Shown here in pieces: positions 1 to 8,393 of a stretch of DNA of 64,000 bases. How positions within the stretch are numbered: position 1 is the first letter of the stretch; each line of letters starts with the position of its first letter. A program made the position numbers and the translations under genes. This stretch comes from an uncultured Campylobacterales bacterium (GTDB lineage Bacteria > Campylobacterota > Campylobacteria > Campylobacterales > Arcobacteraceae), in contig CANNFB010000004.1 in the NCBI GenBank assembly GCA_947503785.1, positions 62,001 to 126,000 on the forward strand. The letters run 5' to 3'. The notes under the pieces are model-generated. The model was not told the DNA's origin. It searched no databases and saw only the letters and a list, made by a program, of their open reading frames with translations.

Positions 1-405
1 CATTTTTGGATGACCATTGTTTTCATTTGAAAAGTTTCCTAAAGCAAACATAATTGCATGAGCATACTCATGTGGCATAACATCATCTATCATGTAGTTT
101 TCATTTTCTTTAAATCTACTTTTATTTAAATAGATATTTATTTGCCTATTCTTTGAATATACAGCCATCCCAAATTTATTAGAGTCAAGTTGGTCTGAAA
201 CTATAATAGGAAAAACTCTTTGTATTTTAAAATATTTATATGTTAAGTATTTTAATTCTTGATGTTTTTTGTATATTTTATCTTGTATGTTTTTTGATAG
301 AGGATTTGAAGCAAAAGAGTAATCATCATACCAAAGGTATGTAAGTAAAATAGAAGCAAAAATAACAACTATTAAGAAAAATTTTCTAAGCTGTTGAATA
401 AACAT
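1..405 (-). CDS. SprT-like zinc metalloprotease domain protein (partial, C-terminus beyond window)
   Basis: The visible 135 residues start with a hydrophobic N-terminal segment (about residues 8-24), which suggests a membrane anchor or signal. An HEYAH motif at about residues 112-116 is followed by a Gly-His pair at 131-132. HExxH plus a downstream GH is the zinc-binding pattern of SprT-like metallopeptidases, so a role in cleaving proteins at the membrane or outside it is inferred. The ATG lies four bases after the stop of the upstream J-domain gene, so the two are probably one operon. The 3' end is missing. The family call is fairly good; the substrate is unknown. Confidence 0.7.
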   Translation of the reverse strand, partial: MFIQQLRKFFLIVVIFASILLTYLWYDDYSFASNPLSKNIQDKIYKKHQELKYLTYKYFKIQRVFPIIVSDQLDSNKFGMAVYSKNRQINIYLNKSRFKENENYMIDDVMPHEYAHAIMFALGNFSNENNGHPKM

Positions 406-409
406 TTAC

Positions 410-880
410 TTATTCAACAGTACTCAATAAAACATCTTTATAATGATTTAAATCTTTCATTAAAGTGTCATCATGGTCATTTATATCTGGATGATATTTT
501 CTAGCTAATTCTTTATATCTTTTTTTAATCTCTTCTTTTGTAGGCGAGCCTGTTAATCCAAAAAACTCTTTTGCTTTTTGAACTTCATCAACTCTTGGGG
601 TATTTGCAAAACCATTAAAGTTAGAGTTATTAAAATTTGTATTATTAAAGTTAGCAAAATCATTTGGGTTAAAGTTTGCGCCTTGTTTAAATTGGAAATT
701 AAAGCCACTTTTTTTCATCTTCTTTTTTAAATTATAAATAAACATAAACCCAATTATTATGAAGACACCTATAATCATTAAAAAGGTTCCAAAGTTAGTA
801 AAAACTAGGTAAAGAATAAAAAATAAAATTGATAGTCTAACTATTCTATTAAATATATATATAATTGTGTTGTTTGGCAT
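410..880 (-). CDS. Membrane-anchored J-domain (DnaJ-like) protein
   Basis: The 156-residue protein begins with two hydrophobic stretches (about 13-28 and 32-49). A basic patch and a Phe/Asn-rich low-complexity linker (about 60-92) follow, then a C-terminal J domain (about 100-156) with the HPD tripeptide at 130-132. J domains stimulate the ATPase of DnaK/Hsp70. Here the domain probably faces the cytoplasm from a membrane anchor, so it may recruit Hsp70 to the membrane. It has no zinc-finger or C-terminal substrate-binding domains, so it is not canonical DnaJ. It is co-directional with the SprT-like gene and probably co-transcribed with it. Confidence 0.85.
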   Translation of the reverse strand: MPNNTIIYIFNRIVRLSILFFILYLVFTNFGTFLMIIGVFIIIGFMFIYNLKKKMKKSGFNFQFKQGANFNPNDFANFNNTNFNNSNFNGFANTPRVDEVQKAKEFFGLTGSPTKEEIKKRYKELARKYHPDINDHDDTLMKDLNHYKDVLLSTVE

Positions 881-1104
881 AAAATATAAATCCTTTTTAA
901 ATAGTGAGTATTATAGTATTGTTTACTCTAGAATAAAATTAAACATATAAACTTATTTTAATCTTAAGTACAAAATATAATTTTGTTACAAAAGTAATCA
1001 TTTAAAATATAAATAAATACTATTTTAATACTATTTAGTTTTTATCATAAAAATATCATATTTAAGGATTATTCTTCATTAGAAACAAAATCAAGGAGAA
1101 TCTA

Positions 1105-2799
1105 ATGGAAATAGGTTTACAGGCATTTTTTGCTGCATTACCAATCTTTTTAGCAGGTATATTATTAGTTGGGCTTCGTGTCTCAGCAAAAAAGGCAATG
1201 CCTTTAGTTTATATTGCAACAGTTGCGGTTGCATTTATTGTTTGGGAGGTTTCTTTTAATAGAGTACTAGCTTCTACAATGCAAGGTCTACTTATAACAG
1301 TTGCTGTTTTATGGATTATATTTGGTGCTATTTTACTTTTAAATACACTAAAACATTCAGGTGCAATTGCTGTAATTAGACAAGGTTTTAACAATGTTAG
1401 TGCAGATAGAAGAGTTCAAGTAATTATCATTGCATGGTTATTTGGTTCATTTATTGAAGGTGCTTCAGGATTTGGAACACCAGCTGCTATTGCTGCTCCA
1501 TTGTTAGTGGCAATTGGTTTCCCTGCTATGGCTGCTGTTATGGTGGGAATGATGATTCAATCAACACCTGTATCTTTTGGTGCAGTTGGAACACCTATTT
1601 TAATTGGTATTAATAAAGGTTTAGACTCTGATGGTATTGGAGCAACTTTACAAACTGCGGGTTCTTCTTGGGATGAATACTTACAAATAATTACATCACA
1701 AGTTGCTATCACTCATGCAATTGTTGGTACTTTAATTCCATTATTCATGGTTATTATGTTAACTAGATTTTTTGGTAAAAATAAATCTTGGACGGAAGGT
1801 TTATCGATTATTCCTTTTGCTATTTTTGGTGGTATTGCATTTACTATTCCTTATGCTTTAACAGGTGTTTATTTAGGTGCAGAATTTCCGTCATTAATTG
1901 GAGCTTTAGTTGGTCTTCCAATTGTTACTTATGCTGCAAAAAAAGGTTTTTTAGTTCCTAAGAATACTTGGGACTTTGCTCCAAGAGAAGAATGGCCTAC
2001 ATCATGGATTTCTAAATTTGAAGATAAAATTGATACTTTTAGTGAAAAAACTTCAAATATGTCTTTAACAAAAGCATGGATTCCTTATGTGTTAGTTGCT
2101 GCAATTTTAGTATTAACTAGAGTTTCTGATGAAGCAAAAGCATTTGTTAAAGCTTGGGTAATTCCATTTAAAGATATTTTAGGTGAAGGTCTTGGATATT
2201 CAATTACTCCTTTATATTTACCAGGAGGGATTTTAATTTTTGTTGTTTTAATCACTTATTTCTTCCATGGTATGAAGTTTAAAGAAATTGGTGCAGCGGT
2301 TAGTGAATCATCAAAAGTTATGCTTGGTGCTGGATTTGTACTAATTTTTACTATTCCTTTAGTAAGAGTTCTAATTAATTCAGGTGTTAATGATTCTGGA
2401 TTTGATTCAATGCCTGTTGCAATGGCAACATTCGTAGCTTCTTCTGTGGGTGATATTTATCCACTATTTGCTCCTCTTGTTGGTGCTATTGGTGCATTTA
2501 TTGCTGGAAGTAATACCGTATCAAACATGATGTTATCTCAATATCAGTTTGGTGTAGCAGATGCACTTGGTGTTTCAACTGCATTTATGGTGGCTCTGCA
2601 AGCAGTTGGAGCAGCAGCTGGTAATATGATTGCAATTCACAATGTTGTTGCAGCATCTGCAACTGTTGGATTATTAGATCAAGAAGGTGAAACTTTAAGA
2701 AGAACAATAATTCCAACTATTTATTATTGTTTACTTGCGGGAATTATAGGTTTAATTGGAATGTATGGAATAGGTTTAATTGACCCTTTAATGAAGTAG
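1105..2799 (+). CDS. lctP: L-lactate permease (LctP/LldP family)
   Basis: The 564-residue polytopic inner-membrane protein matches the LctP family in length and in its long run of hydrophobic helices. It carries the glycine-rich signature [16 protein letters not shown] near residues 114-129 and a matching C-terminal stretch GSNTVSNMM. It should import lactate (possibly glycolate) with protons or sodium. A strong AAGGAG Shine-Dalgarno lies eight bases before the ATG. The gene stands alone between divergent and convergent neighbours and ends in a strong hairpin. No lactate dehydrogenase gene lies in the window. The family call is firm; substrate preference is inferred. Confidence 0.93.
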   Translation: MEIGLQAFFAALPIFLAGILLVGLRVSAKKAMPLVYIATVAVAFIVWEVSFNRVLASTMQGLLITVAVLWIIFGAILLLNTLKHSGAIAVIRQGFNNVSADRRVQVIIIAWLFGSFIEGASGFGTPAAIAAPLLVAIGFPAMAAVMVGMMIQSTPVSFGAVGTPILIGINKGLDSDGIGATLQTAGSSWDEYLQIITSQVAITHAIVGTLIPLFMVIMLTRFFGKNKSWTEGLSIIPFAIFGGIAFTIPYALTGVYLGAEFPSLIGALVGLPIVTYAAKKGFLVPKNTWDFAPREEWPTSWISKFEDKIDTFSEKTSNMSLTKAWIPYVLVAAILVLTRVSDEAKAFVKAWVIPFKDILGEGLGYSITPLYLPGGILIFVVLITYFFHGMKFKEIGAAVSESSKVMLGAGFVLIFTIPLVRVLINSGVNDSGFDSMPVAMATFVASSVGDIYPLFAPLVGAIGAFIAGSNTVSNMMLSQYQFGVADALGVSTAFMVALQAVGAAAGNMIAIHNVVAASATVGLLDQEGETLRRTIIPTIYYCLLAGIIGLIGMYGIGLIDPLMK

Positions 2800-2810
2800 T
2801 CAAGAATTAA

Positions 2811-2842
2811 AAAGAAAAGATAAATAATATTATCTTTTCTTT
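2811..2842. terminator. Bidirectional rho-independent terminator after lctP
   Basis: A perfect 13-bp stem (2811-2823 pairing with 2830-2842) with a six-base loop sits between the stop codons of two convergent genes. A-rich sequence before it and T-rich sequence after it let it work in both directions. Confidence 0.8.
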
Positions 2843-2847
2843 CCTTT

Positions 2848-3471
2848 TTAAAAATAAGTATTCTCACACATATCTTCAATTTGTACAAGCATAGCTTTAT
2901 AATCGCCAAATTGAATATTTATTGGATAAGTCTCTTTTTTATATTTTAACACTAAAGATGGAAAACTTCTAACATTAATTGAACGTCTTAAGTTTAATTC
3001 ATTCATCAAATCTTCTTCAATTTTTTGTGAGTGTAAATCTTGCTCAAATTTAACTTCATCCATTCCTATTTCTTTAGCAAGTTGAACTAAAGTAGAAGAA
3101 TCACTTGGATTCATAGCTTTTAAATAATAAGCTTCTTGAATAGCTTCAATCATTTCATCTTCTTTATTCTCATAACGTGCAAGCATTGTAGCTTGACATG
3201 AAAGATAAGTTGAACGTCTTGGTTTACATTCTTTCCAAAAATTATGATTGAATTTAGTTCCAACTTTTGCTTCTATTTTATGCCAAATATTGCTAATCAT
3301 TTGCTGTTGATCTTGTGGCATATCTTCATTTGAATGCTTTGCAAGACCACCCACAACATGAACTAATTTAATATTGTCTTTTAAATTTTTTCTAAGCTCA
3401 TTAAGTGTTGGTTTAAAAGCATAACACCAAGAACACATTGGGTCATGTACGTGATAAAGTGTATAAATCAT
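2848..3471 (-). CDS. DsbA family thioredoxin-fold oxidoreductase
   Basis: The 207-residue protein has a CSWC motif at residues 13-16 preceded by a short beta strand, then a long helical insertion. This is the layout of DsbA-type (FrnE/2-hydroxychromene isomerase-like) proteins. No signal peptide is visible, so it likely acts in the cytoplasm as a thiol-disulfide oxidoreductase or isomerase, unlike periplasmic DsbA. A cis-Pro context (RSFPSLVL, about residue 170) fits the thioredoxin fold. It is a single gene, convergent with lctP and sharing its terminator. The physiological partner is unknown. Confidence 0.82.
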   Translation of the reverse strand: MIYTLYHVHDPMCSWCYAFKPTLNELRKNLKDNIKLVHVVGGLAKHSNEDMPQDQQQMISNIWHKIEAKVGTKFNHNFWKECKPRRSTYLSCQATMLARYENKEDEMIEAIQEAYYLKAMNPSDSSTLVQLAKEIGMDEVKFEQDLHSQKIEEDLMNELNLRRSINVRSFPSLVLKYKKETYPINIQFGDYKAMLVQIEDMCENTYF

Positions 3472-3588
3472 AAAAATTCCTTAATATATGTTAAATTGTA
3501 TTTTACAATAATTGCACAATAATAACATACTATATTCGTTTAAATAAAATATAGTAGAATGTTATTCATAATTTAAAGGAAATATTAT

Positions 3589-3855
3589 ATGGATTATGAA
3601 GAATTTGAAAAAGCTGTTGATACCTTAGGTATATTATCTCGTTTATCAAAAGATGAAGTAAAGAAAAAATACTTAAAACTATCAAAAAGATACCATCCCG
3701 ATATGCCCCAAGGTAGTGCTGAAAAGTTTTTAGAAGTAAAAGAATCTTATGATTTATTATGTAAGTATATGGATTCTTATTCTTTTTCATTTGATAAAGA
3801 AGAGTTTATTAAACAGTTTCCCTCATTTACAAATTATAAAAATTGGAATAGGTAA
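3589..3855 (+). CDS. Small J-domain protein
   Basis: This 88-residue protein is almost entirely a J domain, with the HPD tripeptide at 36-38 flanked by the expected basic helix II (KKKYLKLSKRY). It probably acts as a cytoplasmic co-chaperone that stimulates a DnaK-type ATPase. A GGAAAT-type ribosome site precedes the ATG. Its stop codon lies five bases before the start of the exported DUF4139 protein, so the two are probably co-transcribed. This is the second J-domain gene within 3 kb. It is too short to bind clients itself. Confidence 0.8.
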   Translation: MDYEEFEKAVDTLGILSRLSKDEVKKKYLKLSKRYHPDMPQGSAEKFLEVKESYDLLCKYMDSYSFSFDKEEFIKQFPSFTNYKNWNR

Positions 3856-3860
3856 AAGTC

Positions 3861-5324
3861 ATGAAAAAATTAAATAGTTTATTAATAGTATCGTTATTAA
3901 GTACTGGTGTATATGCAAATATAGATGTGAAAAGTTTAGATATTTATAAAAATAGAACTTTTATAAATCAGCAATTAAATACTCGTGAGAATAGCGCAGA
4001 TTTAATAGGAAAAGTTAGATTTGAAGATATTAGATTTTTAAATAATGGGAAATGTAAAGTAGATAATATATCTGTTATTTCAAATAACTATTCAAGTGAT
4101 ACTTTGTCTTCTAAAATTCAAGAATATAAACAAAAAATAGCATTTAAAACAAATGAAATAACAAGTGTAAAAAATATAATACAAAGTTTGAATTCAATCA
4201 AGTTTGAAAAAGATGCAGTAAATTTAAAAAACATTAAAGAAGTGTCAACATATACACAAAAAGAGATTGAATTAAACTACAATTTAATCTATACATTACA
4301 ACTTGAATTAACAAAATATAATCAAGAATTAAAAGAATTAACAAATAAAAAGAATTCAAATGTATATTCAAAACTAAACTATAATGCTACTTGTGCAAAT
4401 GGCTCAGATTTATTAGTTTCATATCCTACTTTCAATGTATCAAAAAATAGTTTTTATGAAATTAATGCAAATTCAAAAGATAAAAATGTAGAAATAAAAA
4501 ACAAGTCTTTTATAACACAAAGTTCTGGATATGATTTTAAAAATATTGATATTAATATGTATACATACAATTATTCAAATGCAGTAAATCCTCAAACTTT
4601 TAGAGCGCAATACTTGGATATAGTAATTCCAAGAGTTATGAAAAAAAACTATGCGCAAGCTGATGCTGTTGTTATGGAAATGTCAGCACCTATGATGAAG
4701 TCTTCTAAAATAGCCCCCGTTTTTTCATATAATGAAACTACGACTAAAGCATTTTTTAAAGCTTCTCATATTGATTTAATTAGCGGCATTAAAAATGCTG
4801 TTACTTTCTCAAATGATACATATAAAGCTAAAAACCAAATTGAAATAGATGGTTATTCAAGCTCAAATGCATTTTATAAAGTAGATTTTAAAAGTGATAA
4901 ATTATATAGTACACAAAGTACTAAGCTTTATTTAGATGGAACATTCATAGGGCAGTCATATATAGGTGAAATCAAAAAAGATAAAGATACTTCTATTTAC
5001 TTAGGTATTGATAGTTTCATTGATGTAAAAAAAGATTTAATTAAAGATATGAAAGAAAAGCCATTTTTTTCACAGTCAAAATTAAAAACAGAAAAAATAT
5101 GGAAATATACAATAATAAATAAAAGTAAAGAAGAAAAAACTATAACTTTAGTTGAAAGATTACCTGTTAGCAAACATGAAGATATAAAAGTAGAATTAAT
5201 TTCAAAAACTAAATATACAAAAAAAGAAGATAATGGAAAAGTTAGCTATGATATTAAATTAAAAGCAAATGAAAAGTTTTCATTTGACTATGGATATACA
5301 ATAGAAAAACCTTATAAAAAATAA
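3861..5324 (+). CDS. DUF4139 domain-containing exported protein (mucoidy inhibitor MuiA-like)
   Basis: The 487-residue protein has a signal peptide (residues 1-19, ending VYA) and a central Lys/Glu/Asn-rich coiled-coil region (about 85-160). A beta-rich C-terminal half follows, ending in a segment (WKYTIINKSKEEKTITLVER and onward) typical of DUF4139 proteins. The family is exported and often called mucoidy inhibitor A; the biochemical role is unknown. It sits between a J-domain gene (5-bp gap) and an ADP-ribosylglycohydrolase-like gene (12-bp gap), so the three may form an operon. The family call is good, the function open. Confidence 0.75.
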   Translation: MKKLNSLLIVSLLSTGVYANIDVKSLDIYKNRTFINQQLNTRENSADLIGKVRFEDIRFLNNGKCKVDNISVISNNYSSDTLSSKIQEYKQKIAFKTNEITSVKNIIQSLNSIKFEKDAVNLKNIKEVSTYTQKEIELNYNLIYTLQLELTKYNQELKELTNKKNSNVYSKLNYNATCANGSDLLVSYPTFNVSKNSFYEINANSKDKNVEIKNKSFITQSSGYDFKNIDINMYTYNYSNAVNPQTFRAQYLDIVIPRVMKKNYAQADAVVMEMSAPMMKSSKIAPVFSYNETTTKAFFKASHIDLISGIKNAVTFSNDTYKAKNQIEIDGYSSSNAFYKVDFKSDKLYSTQSTKLYLDGTFIGQSYIGEIKKDKDTSIYLGIDSFIDVKKDLIKDMKEKPFFSQSKLKTEKIWKYTIINKSKEEKTITLVERLPVSKHEDIKVELISKTKYTKKEDNGKVSYDIKLKANEKFSFDYGYTIEKPYKK

Positions 5325-5336
5325 AAGGACTTATAC

Positions 5337-6194
5337 ATGTTTGATGAAAAAAAAGTAAAAGAATTAATATTAACATCATTAGTTGCAGATGCATACTCTT
5401 TAGGTGCACATTGGGTTTATGATGAAAAACAATTAAAAGAAAACAATTTAAACTGGAATGAATTAAACAACCCCTTATCTGTATGGCATAAAGAAAAAGT
5501 TGCGGGTGAGTTCACTCATTATGGAGATCAAACGTATTGGCTTTATGAGTTTTTACAAAACAAAGAAACTTTTGATGACAAAGAGTATTTAAAGTTTTGG
5601 GAAGAAAAAATAAAATCATACAATGGATATATTGATGGAGCAACTAGAGAAACTTTAGAAAATATTAAAAATGGAGTAAATCCAAGTGGCTCAAATTCTA
5701 GTGATTTATCTATAGTCGGAAGAATAGCACCTTTATTATTAGTTTCAAAATCTAAAAAAGAATTTCTAGAAAATGTTGAAAAGTTTGTAAAACTTACTCA
5801 TAATTCAGAGAAATCAGTAAGTGCTACAATATTCTTTGCAAAAGTGCTATTAGAGTGTTTAGATGGAAAAGATGTAATAAGTGCAATTGAGCATATTAAA
5901 CAAGAATCAAATACAACAATACAAGCTTTTGTTCAAAGAGGACTCGACAGTAACACAGCTGATACTTTTGAGACAATTAGAGAATTTGGACCTGCCTGTG
6001 ATGTAGCTGAAGGTTTCTCAGGGATTATTCACCTTCTTAGTAAATACACAAACTTAAAAGATATGCTAATGTGTAATGCAAGAGCAGGTGGAGATTCAAG
6101 TGCTAGAGGTATGATTGCAGCTGTTATTTTTATGGCAAATCAGCCAAGTAGTCAAATACCACAAAATTGGTTAGCAATTAAAAAAGTAATATAA
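5337..6194 (+). CDS. ADP-ribosylglycohydrolase family protein (atypical metal site)
   Basis: The 285-residue protein has the all-helical ADP-ribosylglycohydrolase (DraG/ARH) pattern: an ADAYSLGAHW N-terminal motif, a GDQT motif near 63-66 and a C-terminal GGDSSARGM motif. Classical members bind two Mg ions through a T/S-D-D motif and a GGDTD motif. Here the middle motif has one Asp and the C-terminal motif lacks the second Asp, so ADP-ribose hydrolysis may be altered or the substrate may differ. It lies in a tight forward run with the DUF4139 and PsiE genes. The fold call is firm, the reaction inferred. Confidence 0.78.
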   Translation: MFDEKKVKELILTSLVADAYSLGAHWVYDEKQLKENNLNWNELNNPLSVWHKEKVAGEFTHYGDQTYWLYEFLQNKETFDDKEYLKFWEEKIKSYNGYIDGATRETLENIKNGVNPSGSNSSDLSIVGRIAPLLLVSKSKKEFLENVEKFVKLTHNSEKSVSATIFFAKVLLECLDGKDVISAIEHIKQESNTTIQAFVQRGLDSNTADTFETIREFGPACDVAEGFSGIIHLLSKYTNLKDMLMCNARAGGDSSARGMIAAVIFMANQPSSQIPQNWLAIKKVI

Positions 6195-6207
6195 AAATAG
6201 GGATAGT

Positions 6208-6690
6208 ATGAAAAAGACAATATTAAACTTTTTTTCTGATAAATTATATATAGAAATATCAATTGCGAGTGTTTTATTTTTAATTGCACTTGCTACAAAT
6301 ATGCTTATGGATTTTATTATTTATATGCTTTATTTTATAATTTTTTTAGAAATTGTACGAGCTGTTGTAAATTATGTCAGGGAAGAGAGAGTTGCTCTTT
6401 CTTTATTAGTTGATGCTTTTATAATATTAGCTTTAAGAGAGTTTATTGTAAATGTTGTAAAAGTTAATAAAGAAGAATTATCAACAATAGATGAATTATT
6501 TTCAAGTGCAGTTAATTTAAACTTGTTTGTTTTAGCTGGAGTTATTGTCTTTTTATTAGGAGTTAGATATTTATCAGTTAAAACATCTCAAAGATATTTA
6601 TTTGGTAAAAAAGAAGGAAGAGAAGAACTTGAAGAACGAGAGATAAGTGAAGAAAAAAAAGAAAATATAGTAGATCTTACTGCTAAATGA
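6208..6690 (+). CDS. Phosphate-starvation-inducible PsiE family membrane protein
   Basis: The 160-residue protein has four predicted membrane helices (about 18-34, 36-52, 65-82 and 108-124) and a charged C-terminal tail. The segment LLVDAFIILALREFIV resembles the conserved core of PsiE proteins. PsiE is a phosphate-starvation gene product in E. coli of unknown biochemical role. No Pho box was recognised upstream, so the regulation is not supported here. Its stop codon overlaps the start of the radical SAM gene (ATGA), which indicates translational coupling. Confidence 0.75.
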   Translation: MKKTILNFFSDKLYIEISIASVLFLIALATNMLMDFIIYMLYFIIFLEIVRAVVNYVREERVALSLLVDAFIILALREFIVNVVKVNKEELSTIDELFSSAVNLNLFVLAGVIVFLLGVRYLSVKTSQRYLFGKKEGREELEEREISEEKKENIVDLTAK

Positions 6691-7535
6691 TAGAATATAA
6701 CCAGCCTTTGTATAGACCCCCTGCTGAAGCTAATTCTATAATCATACAAGCAACATTAGGCTGCAGTTTTAACAAATGCACCTTTTGTACTATGTATGAA
6801 TCAAAAGATTTTATAGTAAGACCGCTGAAAGATGTATTTGAAGATATTGATAAAATAAAATCTTTTTATTCTGATGCAAATAAAATGTTTTTAGCAGATG
6901 GTGATGCCTTAGCGCTTGAAACAAATCACTTAGTAAAGATTTTAGATTATGCATATAGTAAATTTCCTAAACTAAGAAGAGTCTCTATTTATGCGTCTGC
7001 TTTTAATTTACATGATAAGAGTTTAGAAGAGTTAAGTTTGCTAAAAGAAAAAGGCTTAACTTTGATTTATTATGGAATTGAGAGTGGTTCTTTTGAAGTT
7101 TTAAAGAAAATACAAAAACCAATTTCAAATAAGAAAATGTGTGATGGTCTTAATAAAGCCTATGATGCGGGAATGAAAACATCAGTAACTGTAATACTTG
7201 GAGTTGCTGGTAAAAAGTATTCAAATATTCACATAGAAGAAACTGCAAATATTTTAAATCAAATAAAAATTACATATCTTTCTACTTTACAATTAATGCT
7301 TGAATCTCATACAAAAGAAAGATTTATTAAAAACTTTGATGGGGAGTTTGAATTGTTATCAACTAAAGAGATGCTTGAAGAACAGAAGTATTTTTTGGAA
7401 CTTTTAAACCCTATAAATAAAGTAATATTTAGATCAAATCATGCTTCAAATAGTTTAGCATTAGCTGGAACATTACCAAGAGATAGGGATAGATTAGTTG
7501 ATGAGGTAACTTACGTAATAAATAACTATCTATAA
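6687..7535 (+). CDS. Radical SAM family protein
   Basis: The 282-residue protein has an N-terminal iron-sulfur motif with cysteines at 26, 31 and 34 (C-x4-C-x2-C). This is a variant of the usual C-x3-C-x2-C spacing, seen within GCSFNKCTFC. Radical SAM barrel features follow: a GDALAL stretch, the YYGIESG motif typical of the SAM-binding strand, and a TVILGVAGK strand. It has no obvious SPASM or B12-binding domain. The substrate cannot be told from sequence. It overlaps the psiE-like gene by four bases and is the last gene of its run. Confidence 0.85.
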   Translation: MIEYNQPLYRPPAEANSIIIQATLGCSFNKCTFCTMYESKDFIVRPLKDVFEDIDKIKSFYSDANKMFLADGDALALETNHLVKILDYAYSKFPKLRRVSIYASAFNLHDKSLEELSLLKEKGLTLIYYGIESGSFEVLKKIQKPISNKKMCDGLNKAYDAGMKTSVTVILGVAGKKYSNIHIEETANILNQIKITYLSTLQLMLESHTKERFIKNFDGEFELLSTKEMLEEQKYFLELLNPINKVIFRSNHASNSLALAGTLPRDRDRLVDEVTYVINNYL

Positions 7536-7561
7536 ATAAGCATGTTATTAATGCTTATTTA
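7533..7561. terminator. Bidirectional terminator hairpin
   Basis: An 11-bp perfect stem (7533-7543 with 7551-7561), seven-base loop, overlaps the stop codons of the convergent radical SAM gene and the lysine-rich gene. AT-rich flanks on both sides support bidirectional termination. Confidence 0.7.
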
Positions 7562-7800
7562 TTATGATTCTTTTTAAGTTTAGCTTTTTTCTTAACTTTC
7601 TTTTTTTTAGCTTCTTTTCTTTTTTCAAAAGCCTTTTTATCTTCTTTTTTAGCTTTTCTTTTTTTATTTAGTTTTGTAATTTTTGGCTTTCTAGCCTTTT
7701 TAACAACATCCCATTCTTTTTTTTCAACAGCTGGAGTTGGGATAATTTCAGTAGATTCTTTTTGAATCTCATCTATTTGAATTTCTTCTTCATACGACAT
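7555..7800 (-). CDS. Lysine-rich basic hypothetical protein
   Basis: This 81-residue protein has an acidic N-terminal third (about 1-25) and a very basic, Lys-dominated remainder, with runs such as KKKKVKKKAKLKK near the C-terminus. No enzymatic motif or membrane segment is seen. Basic low-complexity proteins of this kind often bind nucleic acid or ribosomes; that is only an inference here. It is preceded by an AAGGAGACA ribosome-binding site nearly identical to that of the next lysine-rich gene on the same strand, so the two may be expressed together or share origin. Confidence 0.65.
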   Translation of the reverse strand: MSYEEEIQIDEIQKESTEIIPTPAVEKKEWDVVKKARKPKITKLNKKRKAKKEDKKAFEKRKEAKKKKVKKKAKLKKNHNK

Positions 7801-7865
7801 AATGTCTCCTTGTAATAATTGTGTGATTATATCTTATAAATGAGGTTAATTTTATTAAGTAGAGA

Positions 7866-7897
7866 AGAAAGTATAGAAAATGTACTCTATACTTTCT
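7866..7897. terminator. Terminator hairpin downstream of the histone-like gene
   Basis: A perfect 12-bp inverted repeat (7866-7877 with 7886-7897) surrounds an eight-base loop, just past the stop of the histone-like gene on the minus strand and upstream of the 81-residue gene. It probably ends the histone-like transcript. Confidence 0.65.
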
Positions 7898-7914
7898 TTT
7901 TATAAGTTATTTAA

Positions 7915-8199
7915 TTATTTCTTTTTGGCTTTTTTAGCTACTTTTTTAGTTTTAACTACTTTTTTAGTAACTTTCTTTTTAGAAGGTTTTTTAGCTACTT
8001 TCTTAGTAACTTTTTTTGTAGTTTTCTTAGCAGGTTTTTTTGTAGTTTTCTTAGTTGTTTTTTTCTTTTCTACTTTTTTAGCCGCTTTTTTCTTAGCAAT
8101 CTTTTTAGCTGCTTTCTTTTTCTTAGCAGTTTTTTTAGCTACTTTTTTAGCCGCTTTCTTAGCTTTTTTTACTTTTAATTCTTTTTCTTCTTTTGACAT
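7915..8199 (-). CDS. Histone H1-like lysine-rich protein
   Basis: The 94-residue product has a short acidic start (SKEEKEL) and then consists almost wholly of Lys/Ala/Val/Thr repeats of the AAKK, TKKV and KPAKK kind. These resemble the C-terminal tail of eukaryotic histone H1 and bacterial H1-like proteins. It is probably a nucleoid-associated DNA-binding protein. The frame is open further upstream to 8256, but the ATG at 8199 has an AAGGAGACA site directly ahead, so this start is preferred. Promoter sequence must lie in the 8200-8393 spacer, where phased repeats are found. Confidence 0.75.
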   Translation of the reverse strand: MSKEEKELKVKKAKKAAKKVAKKTAKKKKAAKKIAKKKAAKKVEKKKTTKKTTKKPAKKTTKKVTKKVAKKPSKKKVTKKVVKTKKVAKKAKKK

Positions 8200-8257
8200 A
8201 TTGTCTCCTTGATTTTTTAATAACAGAATAGTATCACTTTTTTTTGTAAAAGTCAAT

Positions 8258-8330
8258 AAAATATAGACTTTTTCTTTAAAATATAGATAAGTACTTTAAA
8301 ATATAGAAAGTAAGTGAAATATAGATTCAC
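8258..8330. repeat. Four phased AAATATAGA-type direct repeats
   Basis: The hexamer ATATAG, embedded in AAAATATAGA-like context, occurs at 8261, 8281, 8301 and 8319, that is, every 18-20 bases. They lie in the spacer between the divergent histone-like gene and nagZ. The spacing is about two helical turns, as expected for a cooperatively bound regulator or a curved promoter element. No matching regulator is known to me. Confidence 0.55.
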
Positions 8331-8393
8331 TTTTTATAAACATTATTTTGATATACTCAGCTTTAAATATTAGCTATAAATGAAAGAGAATAA

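Noticed and set aside
7880-8212. Long hydrophobic ORF on the plus strand opposite the histone-like gene
   Set aside because: It is the complement of lysine-rich codons (AAA/AAG read as TTT/CTT), so the Phe/Leu-rich product is a shadow; no ribosome site.
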